Of a DNA stretch of 64,000 nucleotides, positions 12,901 through 23,800 are shown piece after piece; positions within the stretch are counted from its first letter, which is position 1, and each line of letters begins with the position of its first letter. Position numbers and translations under genes: made by a program. A model generated the notes under the pieces. It worked only from the letters and a program-made list of their open reading frames with translations. It had not been told where the DNA came from and did not search any database. Origin of the DNA: Hedera helix (Eukaryota; Streptophyta; Magnoliopsida; Apiales; Araliaceae); assembly GCA_947179155.2 (NCBI GenBank), contig OX359266.1, positions 13,468,098-13,532,097 on the forward strand, read 5' to 3'.

Positions 12901-14822
12901 GATATTCAATTCAATGGAACTGAGCATAAGCAACAGTTTATATGTTTCTAGGGACAACTTATGAGCTTTGGGAGGCTAATGCCCAAACATTCTCTATTTC
13001 TGGTGATATGTCAAAGGCCTATGACATCTGAAAGTCTATTCGAGTTACAGTTCAGGGAGACAAGTTGGTGGCTCAATATTATGCCAAGATCACCGTTCTT
13101 TGGCAACAACTTAATCATTACCGAGTTTTCTCAGCTAAATGCATAGAGGATGCAACTGCCTATCAAAAGTTTGTTGGAGAAGATCGGGTTGATTTTTTAG
13201 CCGATCTTAACTATGAGTATGATCAAGTTCGAGTAAGTTTGATTGGTCAGATTCCTTTTCCCTCATGCCCAGGTTCAGCAAGAGGAATGTAGAAGTCGTG
13301 TTATGACTTAGGGTGCAGCTGAGCTGAGCGCTCAGCTTTAATAGCAGCCCACTCTCCTAGATCTTTTCCCACTCCACTAAAACCCATTACTAAGAAAGAT
13401 CCTTGTGAATGTGACTATTGCGGGAAACCAAATCTTACTCGTGACACTTGTTACAAACATATGGCAGACCTCCCAGGGTCTAGGTGGTAATAATAGCTCC
13501 ACAAGTGGTCATGGCCATGGATATCAGGCTCATACGACTACAATGGAATCTACACCATTAGCAGCCACTCCTAGTGCTCCATCCATTGATCCTAGTTGTC
13601 TCACTCCTAGTTGTCTCACTCCTAGTTGTCAAGTCATTAAGCCGAAGCGAGTCGGTGGCTGACTACCCAAGCGACTACTCAACTAGTCGCCAGTAAAGCG
13701 ACGGATTATTCACAGTACTCATTATATATATATATATATATATAAACCCCTATTAGGATCCTTGCTTATATCATAACTATCGACTCCCAAACTATCTGCC
13801 ATTATCTACATAACACAATAACACATTAAGCTGTTGGCTGATGTTTTTCTTACTGTCAATGTTTAGATCATGTAAGTTCCCTTTTCTTCTTTGTTGCCAA
13901 TATTTTTTCTTAGTTGAAGTATACTATTGGTCTGGACCTGGCAAAAGGGCCGGGCCAAAATGGCCTAGCATTTTTTGGGCTAGAATTTTGAGGCCCGGGT
14001 AAGGCCGGGCTGGCCCGCGGGCTTTTATTTTTGAAAAAACACACTAATAAAATCCAAATTGCAATCTGTAAATTAGAAGAAAAAAAACACGAATAAAATC
14101 CAAACATGCATGAACTGTAATATAGCAAAATCATGCTACACAATTTAGCTCAAACTTAAAGGCCATATAGTTCTGCTTGGCTTGAGCTTTTAAGAGCTGC
14201 CTACAGTTTAACATTGTTACATAATTACATTTGGATTGGCCAAGCAAAGCAATTACTAGCAGAAAACAGTTTGTAAATCATGTCAACATTTAGGTGCCTG
14301 AACATTATAAAACCATATGAGAAAACAACTTTATAACAAAAAACAACTTGGTAGTGACTAGTGCTCCTCCATAACTTCCAGATCCTCTATCAATGCCACC
14401 CCCCTTCCAGCAGAACCCTGCTTAAACCAAAGAAATATTATATAATAAAAAAGAAAAAAAAGGAACAACGTTTAACCAAGCAAGACATAGAATCAAATGA
14501 AGTTAAGATTATTCAAACACAACCAAAATCTAATATAATTTGCTAATAACCCATTTACGAGAAACTCATTGTCCACCGAATCAAATCAAAATCCCAATAT
14601 TTAACCTAAGAAGAAAAAGGGAAATTAAGAAAAAGGGAATAAATTTATCAAAGCCCAAATCCTTTTATTCTGATAAAACAATCAATTGCAATTCCTTAAA
14701 ACAAATAAGCAAACAAAATCAGAAGTCAACCTTGGTTTATATACTCTAGAAGCAACAAATGAACCAGCTGAAACTTACATTCAATTGGGATCTTTCAACT
14801 TCAACAGGAAACCTAAGATATA

Positions 14823-14869
<47 letters not shown>

Positions 14870-17800
14870 ATGAAACTTGTAGATATACGAAGATACACAA
14901 ATAATTAAGATGAAGGGGAGAGGATATACTTGAAACCAGCTTTATGGAGAACAGATACGAAGAAAAAGCTGCTTCTTCACAGCCTTGTTGGGTCAAATTT
15001 AGAAATCAAAGATGAAAACCAATATAATTCTCATGGTAACAAATAAAATTAAGCAAATATCTTTCAGTTGTAAAATATATAATCATATTACCACACGTAA
15101 AAAATCTTTCACTTGTAAAATATTCCATATATAGTCCATATAAAATGAAGTACTTACTTGTGAGTAATGTCTAGTCACTCTTAACACTTGTAATTTTGGC
15201 CACTTTAGAACCTTTTGACTCTTGATTTGCAACTAGCGGCACTAAAAGTTGGTCATCCGTCGGCCCATCATCTATATTAAAAATACCAATTTAAAATATC
15301 AATACTCAAAATTAAACTAAAAAACTAATTTAAGTAAAAAAAATTACAACTAGAACAAACCTTGTATTTTATATCAACAAATCCAATTACATCCACAAAT
15401 TAATGCTTGTGCATTATCCGGTAGAAGCGAACTACGATATTTTGTTAGTACTTTTGCTCCAATGCTAAAAGGCCGACTCTGAAGCAACCATTGTAATTGG
15501 AATTGATAAGATATCATATTCCATCTTCGCTAGTATTGGATATCTATAATAACAGAATATTTGAAAGTACTATAGTCATTAATCATGTATAAAAATAATT
15601 ATAAAGGTATAAAACTAGAATAAAAAATAAGAATTGGGCTCCACTCGTGAAGTTTTTTCCACTCTTCTAGAATATTAAAAGAAGATTTGTTAGTGACCAT
15701 TTTCTCCTCTTAAGTATTGTTCCAATTCCGTTCTTGTTGATGTAGTACTTTGTACATCCCTCGCAAACTCCTATTTAAAATTTTAAATAAAATTACATCA
15801 ACATAAATATGTAATATAGATAAATATGCAAAATTTTTTAAAAATTATAATACATAAAACCTTTACTTACACCAAACTCATCATCACTATGTTCACTTGT
15901 GTTAGTGGTGGCAATAGTTGAAGTCCCTACACCATCTTGAGGTGGTTGTGTACCATCTTTTGAAAACTCCGTTACATATTCCATGTACACAGATTTCATA
16001 GCATCCACAATTTTCTCAACTTTTCTTTTTATCACATGCTCATCCGTCTCAACTTTTTTCGATTTAAATTTTACAAATTGCACCTTATACCCAGGGTCAA
16101 GAATAGTAGCTATTTTTCAAAATTCGGCAACATCTCATTTGCCATGTTTCTAATTACCTTAGTCTCACAAGACTTATTAAACAGTAAAAGTTCTTTGATC
16201 CTCAACACATGTAAGAAATGTAGATTTGTTGTTGGATAACTCGTACCTAAAAATAGTTATGTAATTTTCCAAAATGGTTTCAAAAAGGTAGTAATAGTTT
16301 GTGCTAATTCCCAATCATCATTTGATGGACAAGTTGTGTAAGCTGATTCAACCATGACATATTGAAAGAATACATCTTTAATTTTTAGAAAACTATCAAG
16401 TATCTCATGTAGAATTCTATCTAGTTACACAATCCAAAGAAAACCCGATTCTACTAACACATGCAATTGTTCACAACATGCAACAAACTTTAATAATTTA
16501 CTTTCAGACCCCTTAATATATTTGACACTCTCTAATCTTGCATAAAGGTTCACTTGCAATTTTCAAACCATCTTGAACAATGAGATTTAATATGTGAGCA
16601 GAACACCGTACATGGAAAAAAGTACCATTGCAAAGCAAGTTCCTCTCAAATGGGCCTTCAAGAAATTTTGCATGTTGCAGTTGTTTGTTGCATTATTTAA
16701 AGTGAGAAAATATCTTTTCAATTTCTCAATCCTTCAAAAACTCAGATTTTTTTTTTGATAAAAGAGTATCGGTATGTGGTGGGGGGAAATGATAGAAATT
16801 TATAATCTTGCCGTGCAAAACAATATCTTGATCAATAAAGTGAGCGGTTGAACAAATATAACCTTCACTAGTACCGGACGACCACAAATCGAAAGTGAGA
16901 CATTCTACCGTGGATGTTCTCAAATGCACGTTTCAAATTCACTTTCTCAAGCTTATAAATTTTAATGCAATCCGCTTTGGCAGTGTTTCTAGTATACGAT
17001 TTCACATCCGGATTCAAATAGTTATGCACTCTTCGTAATACTTCATGTTCAACAATCAAGAATGGATAGTTATGCATCATGGTTGCTTCAGCCATTATAT
17101 CCTTATAAAAGAGCTGACTAAATTTTCTAGTACGTATTTTTCCTTCATGATCTAGATGCATTTGAGTCACATTTTGGTTAATTAAACTAGGACATACCTT
17201 TTCATGTGTGCGCAAATTTCTTATCCCATGAGAACTACCACCATCTCCAATAGCATAACTTTTTGGACATGTTTTACAAAAATGCTCTCAACTTTTTGGT
17301 TATTGGATTTACCTTTTTTCATAGTGTTCTCAAATTGAACTTTATTCCCTTTTCACACGTTTTGACTTTGAATCGTCAATTGGTTGTGTCAAATTATCCG
17401 AGCTTTCAACATCCCCATCATTCATCAATCAAATCAATTGTTACACAATCCATAATAACTCTGCAAAACAAAATAGAAGAAATAAAATTAGCGCATACTC
17501 TCTCACTCATAGTCATAGAAGTTCCAACAAGGTACACATTCAATCTAGGCAAGTTAAGCATAAAAGATCTAATATGCACCTAAAAATCTAATATGAAAAG
17601 AGACATCTTGAACTACCAAATTCTGTGAACTCCTCTTATTTCATAAATGCTTCAAAAATAAAGACACACTTGATGTATATTGCCAAGTAAGCAAAACCCA
17701 AGATACTAATCCAAGTTAATTTGAAGAGTTTGTTTCAGAACTGATATTGCTGCTTTCTAAACAATTACTTCAATGCTATGTCACAGTACGTGCTTTGGCA

Positions 17801-20800
17801 TTATCACCAGCCTCTGTTTTCCGTTATTAACACAAGCATGAGAATGATGATTTCTTGACTTTTCTGCATTAAACAGAATGACCCAATGTATATTTTTTTG
17901 CCCAAGAAGGTCAAAATAAAGTGGCCTGTTTTGAACATAGTAATCACTGCACCGAAGTTGATTAGTGGATTGAATGATTTTTTGTTCGTCTTTTTGTCAA
18001 ATACTAATTATAAGGAGGAAATCTCTTACCAATCCACATATATCATAATATTATTCAATCCTTTTAATTTAATATTATTTAACCACATGTATATAGTAAT
18101 GAAAGCAAATCTCAACATGTAAAGCTACTTAGCTTTTTGCTTCCCATAATAAAGATTTATTACAATTACTAGTGCCTACTATTGATGTTCAACCAATATA
18201 CAGTCTAATTTGAAATTAAAAACAAAAAAGAGTTAATTAGTTTGAAACCCAAAAACTGAATAACAAATTAAAAAGTTCAATTCTAGTAGGACCCTAGCTA
18301 GCTAGTTATATGAGATGAGAACAATGTCCCAAAGTCCCAAATGTTTGATGTTTGACTATACAAGATAAGAGACATCTTGAACTTTTAGAGAGAGAGAGCA
18401 ATACCAGAGATTACTATGTCCAAAAACCAGATCAGATTCGTTGTTTGGTGAAGTTTGGAATGGAGAAGAGTATGGTGACGAAACAAAGTCACGAAGATGT
18501 TGTGGGTATGGCTGCCAATTTAGGGTTTGCTGCTTTGAAGAGTTAGGATTTAGGAATAGTTGAAGTAAGAGAGAGAACGGAAGAGGTGGGTAATGACCTA
18601 AATGCCTAGTGGGTTACTTACTTGAAGGTTGAAGCCTGAAGGGTAAGGTAGAACAAATATGGTTGAAGATTGGATTTAAAACGAGCTGTTGTAGCTCAGT
18701 TGGTTTGAACTCTTATTTAGTAACTTGGAGGTCTTGAGTTCAACCCTCACAGGCAGCGTTGTTTTTATATATATAAAAAAAAACATAACTCGCAGGTAGG
18801 TCGGGCCAAAACGGCCCAACTTTACATGGGTTGAAATAAAAAAGCCCGTAGCCCATTTTTTTGTAGGCTAGTTGAGCCTCTTTTGCCAGGTCTAATTGGT
18901 CATATACTTGTTTGGGTATATTTGTTTGGATCTTTAATCGAGTGGGTTACATGGTTATGGGTCAATTAAAATTTGGAATTGAGTTAGGTAAATTAAAATT
19001 TGGGTTTGTTCCCAAGTCATCCGACTAATATCACGTTGAGCAAATCGTCAACTTGAATCAATCAAGTGATGACTAACTGTTCAAGTCGCACTACTTAGTG
19101 ACGGCAACCAAGTCGAGTTGTTGACTTACACTTCTAGCAGCGGCCAGACGACTAATCTTTGACTAGTCGCTCAAGAACTTAATAACATTATGGTCTCACT
19201 CCTGAGGAAATATTAGCTTTTCGGACAATCTTGTCCAATCCTAGCTCCTTTTATCATGTCCAATCAAGTATATTTTCTCATGCACTTGATGCTTCTTCTG
19301 CATGTACCTCTTGGATTATTGATTCAGGTGGTACAGAGCATAGACTGGTTCATCCAAATTATTTACCACTTTATACGCCTTGTTCCGACAAATATAAAGT
19401 GTCAGTAGCCTATGGTTCTCTTTCTCCCATCTCAGGGAGGTGTTCTGCAGTTTGTACTCCCACTATATCTTTATCCTTTGTTCTTCACGTACCTTCCTTT
19501 TCTGCTAATTTATTATTTGTTCAATGTCTCACCAAGTCTTTAAATTGCAGCCACTTTTTTTCCTTCTTATTGTATCTTTTAGGACTTGGTGATGGGGCAG
19601 AGGATTGACGGTGGTAGCGCAGTTGGTGGCCTCTACTATCTAGATGTTCCTTAGACGAGTCTACCTTTGGTTGAGAAAAGGACTTCCACTCAGGCTCTTC
19701 AATCTATCTATGACTCCAGTTAGGCCTCCCTTCATCAGTGACATTATCATCTGAGACTCTTTCGTTTAGTACTTTAGAATCCTTGTTTCCCCATTTAACT
19801 AAGCACTGTAATAAAAATTGTTTCTTTTGTGAGCCTTGTGAATTAGTTAAATACAAATGCTCGATTTATCTTGCTATTAATAATCGTCATTTTGAACCAT
19901 TTACTGTTATTTATTCTGATTTTTGGAGACCTTTTCGAGTTATTTCTCTTACTGGTCATCGTTGGTTTGTAACATTTATTGATTGTTATTCTCGTATAAC
20001 TTGACTACATCTTTTTCGTTCCAAAATGAGGTTTTTTCTTGTTTTCGAGAATTTCATAAAATGGTACAAACACAATTTGATGCTATGGTCAAAATTTTAC
20101 ACAGTGACAATGGTTGTGAGTATATTGATGGTGTTTTTGGTTCCCATCTTACTAACCGTGGAATTATTCTTCATGGTTGTGTTAAAACTCTAAAACAAAA
20201 TGGCGTTTTCAAGAGAAAAAACTGTCACTTACCAGAAGTTGCCCGCGCACTCATGTTCACCATGAAAACACCTCCAAATCTTTCTGGGGTGACATCTTCC
20301 TGGCCCTTCACTTTCTCTACGGGTTTTTGGTTGTGTTTGCTTTGTCTATGATAAAAATTCCACTCGGGGTAAATTTGATCCTTAATCTCTCCGTTGTGTC
20401 TTCATTGGGTACTCTCCTACACAAAAAGGGTACAAATGTTTTCATCTTCCTTCTGAGTTTATATTACTCGTATGTCACCTTCTAGGAATTTGAATCATTC
20501 TATTTAGCTGCCTCATACCTTGAGCCTAGTTGTGATTCCTTTTACTATCACTTATCCTATAGTCATTAATATTTCTTGACTGGGGGAGTCATATGATAGA
20601 TGTAACATACTTGATTTGAAGACATTATCGAAGAGATAAGGAATCGGTCCCGTCTGTATTCCCACAATAGCCATGCTCTGATTCTAGTTCTCTAGCTTGC
20701 TCTATTGATTGTAATGGTAATAACTCAAATATCCCTATTAAAAACTGTGATATCAATCTTCCTATTGCCCTTGGGAAAGGACGATCATGTACTCAACATC

Positions 20801-23800
20801 TTATTTCTAACTTTGTCTCTTATGATAATTTATCTACCTCCTATCGTGTCTTTATTTTCTTGTTGTCCTCTATTTTTGTTCCTCAGGAGTGGAAGGATGC
20901 AATCCAAGATGAAAAATGGAGGAAAACTATGGTAGAGGAAACGAATGCCTTTAAAAAAGAATGAGACATGGGAGTAGTTTCTCTTCTCCATGGGAAGAGA
21001 ACGGTTGTGTGGAGATGGGTGTATATAGTGAAGCAAAAGTTTGATGGGTCGGTTGAGAGACTCAAAATCAGACTAGTTGCAAAAGGATACACTCAGACTA
21101 ATGGAATTGATTATCAGGAGAAAAAATGAATTCCATTCATGCCGTTATATCTTGGGCAGCAAATTTTGGGTGGAACCTCCACCAACTTGATGTGAAGAAT
21201 GCATTTTCTTCATGGGGATCTTATGGAGGAAGTATACATGGAAGTTCCTTCAGGCTTTACGTCATCATCAACTAATGAAAAAATTTGTGAGTTACGAAAA
21301 GCTCTATATGGGTTTGAAGCAATCTCTGAGAGTATGGTTTGATAGATTCTATAAATCTATGATGAGATTTGGGTACAAGCAAAGTCGGAAAGATCACACC
21401 ATGTTCGTCAAACGTGAAAATGGTAAGATTACCATTCTGATTGTCTATGTTGATGACATTTTAGTAACTGGAAATAATGAAGAAGAAATGGTTAGTCTCA
21501 AGGCAAAACTTGCCAATGAATTTGAAATCAAGGACCTTGGCCCCTTGAACTATTTTCTTGGTATAGAAATTGTAAGATCTTCTAGTGGCATCTTCCTGTC
21601 CCAACGGAAGCATGTACTTGATTTGTTAACGAAGATTGGCATGTTAGGAAGCAAACCAGCTGACTTTTCCATTGAGGTCAATCATCATCTTGCAAGTGGC
21701 ATAGGACCCACTGTTGATAAAGAGAGATATCAATGGTTAGTGAGAAGACTGATTTCTCTCTCCCACACTAGACCTGATATTTCTTATACTGTGGGAGTAG
21801 CAAGTCAATATATGCATGATCCGCGGGATTGTCACATGGAAACTATCGGTTGTGGCTAGCTCTAGTGATGAAGGCAAATGTCGAGCTGTTGCCTTGGGTG
21901 TGTGTGTGAATTAATGTGGCTTCGAACATTGTTAGAAGACTTGGGAATTGTAACTAGTGAGCCAAGGAGATTATTTTGTGACAATAAAGTAGCAATCAGT
22001 ATTGCAAATGATCCGGTACAACATGATAGAATGAAGCACAATAAGATTGACAGGCATTTCATCAAGGAGAAGTTAACTAGTAGTCTTATCTGCATACCTT
22101 TTGTCAAGACGAATCATCAGCTTTTGATATCTTGACGAAAGGTCTCAGTAGTTCGACGTTTTATCCCTTATAGTTCAAGTTACGTTTGCGAGACATCTAC
22201 ATGCCAACTTGACAGGGAGTGTTAGAATATAGAATATTCTGTATAGCTGTTAGAATATTATTAGAATTTAGCTATTTACGGAATGTAATTATAGCCTTGA
22301 TCATACCACTAATTAAAGCCTTAATTATAGCCCTTAATTGTAGTTTGATTGTAACAGAATATAGTATACATCTCGAAATAATGGGAAGGATCTAGCCTTC
22401 CATATTCACCAATTCCTTTGTGTTCTCTCAGCCCTAAATATGGGTTTCAACTTGCACAAATAATTGGGTGTATACATAACCTATATGTCAGTTTTCAATT
22501 TTGGACCATTAAGAAGTACTCAAATTTAAATAAGGCCTTGGTCGAGAGATCAAGCATTTCTCATCCCAATCATCAGTCAACAACCGTAAGTTAGAATTAG
22601 CTGGTTAAGAATCTGTAATAACTTCTACTGTTTCGACCTTCTTTTCATTGAATAGTTGTACAAATGAATGAACATTACATCAACTTTGCAGATTCTATGT
22701 CAGTATGGAATCTGCTTCGAGAGTTTCGCATCAGGAAGGTACACATGGCTGTTGTTCTGAATGAATATGGTGGAACAATTGGAGTATGTATGCGTCCTCA
22801 TTTTGTATACAATTTAAGGCAAGTGTGTGTGTGGGTGTGTGTGTGAGTGTTTATGTTTTATGCTTTGTGGATGAAGCAGATAGTAACCTTGGAAGATGCG
22901 GTTGAGGAAATTGTTGGTGAAATTTTTGATGAAAACGATTCGAAAGTAAGTCTCACTTTAAATAGCTGTTCTTATTTTTTGTTTTATTCTATTATACAGA
23001 GTTCCTCTCTTGTTTTTGTGGACATTCCTTTAATTTGCTGTTAGTTCGTTAACTTAACCTGCTGTTAGTTCATCAACTTAATCTTGTGATGCTAGATGCT
23101 GATGTTAATTACTAATAAAATCTAATACGTTTAGTTATTTTATATTGAGAAGTCTAAAAAATTTATTTTAATGTGCTTCATGAGATTATAAATTAGGTGG
23201 TGCTGTCATGAGAACTTTGCTCTAAGAGAATCCATATTGCAAATTACAGTGCCGCTGTTTCTTAAAATTTTGATTTTCACAATTTCTGGTGAAGCCATGT
23301 CACTAATGTACTTTATTTATTTATTCTGGTAAGTACCAAACTAATGGGGAACGGGGGTAATTAGGGCACACACAATCTCACGCAGAGAACTCACAATGAA
23401 TCAAAACTGAATTTATAATTTGATGTCTCAAAATAAAGAGTTTACAACCTTATTTATAATCTCTTAAACAAGTATCCTAATCCAACTTGGATTCTAAAAG
23501 ATAACTACCAACTTAAATAAGGTAACTATAATTAATTAATATAAAACTCCTAATTAAAATAGAACTCTAATTTATGGGCTGGGCTGCTTCCAAAGTCTCT
23601 TATACTGTTCTAGCTCGGACTCGGGCTTGTCCTTGTCCTGCATCAGTTCTCCTCCGCTGCGAAAAACTCGACTCCGTCGAGTTATGAACACAAGAACACC
23701 CACGTCGGATCACTAACGAATTCTTTGCAAGTTTCAATTTGGGCATGTCAATAGCACAAGTAAGAGTAAATTTAGTATTGCCCTTAAAAATTGAATAAGT

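Larger units (their letters stand above)
13933..18893 (-). mobile_element. Inner hAT element with transposase remains
   Basis: Inverted termini GGACCTGGCAAAAGG at the left and AGACCTGGCAAAAGAGG read from the right, continuing into GGCCC/GGGCC-rich subterminal DNA. ATTGGTC occurs at both edges (13926-13932, 18894-18900), 7 bases of a presumed 8-bp duplication. It carries an hAT transposase pseudogene on the minus strand and a tRNA-like segment near its right end. 14050-15370 and 17460-18680 are AT-rich with no gene seen. Confidence 0.82.
13621..19192. mobile_element. Outer hAT-type element (about 0.6 kb before nesting) in copia gag-pol
   Basis: Perfect 8-bp target duplication GTCTCACT (13613-13620 and 19193-19200) exactly restores the copia frame. 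The 5' end CCTAGTTGTCAAGTC resembles the terminus of the 5702-7081 element, and the 3' end reads CATAATGTTATTAAG on the minus strand. Inside both ends are CTAGTCGC-type subterminal motifs. Without the inner element at 13933-18893 it is about 0.6 kb. A 15-bp repeat (cctagttgtctcact) at the left junction duplicates flank and end. Confidence 0.8.
4798..22452 (+). mobile_element. Decayed Ty1/copia LTR retrotransposon hosting nested insertions
   Basis: LTRs at 4798-5033 and 22220-22452 are about 85% identical by hand alignment. The flanks TACAC (4793-4797) and TGCAC (22453-22457) look like a one-mismatch target duplication. A primer site for initiator tRNA-Met (TGGTATTAGAGC, 5034-5045) follows the 5' LTR, and a purine tract gacagggag precedes the 3' LTR. 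Domain order gag, protease, integrase, reverse transcriptase, RNase H is copia. The native element is about 5 kb; the rest is a LINE (about 5338-12636) and an hAT pair (13621-19192). Stops and frameshifts throughout mean it is dead. Confidence 0.9.
1307..22691 (+). other. 21.4-kb transposon-filled intron
   Basis: The donor at 1307 and acceptor ending 22691 flank exons whose phases and protein join perfectly. The intron contains the psbD insert, the probable Helitron, the copia element with everything nested in it, and diffuse AT-rich DNA. The stretches 1307-1942 and 2397-4210 show no gene. Short CCTAGG-rich patches near 1730-1800, 3475-3545 and 4020-4150 look like decayed transposon ends. Confidence 0.85.

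Noticed and set aside
18352..18546. Short open frame (64 codons) near the right end of the hAT
   Set aside because: No recognisable domain, and it lies in non-coding transposon DNA.
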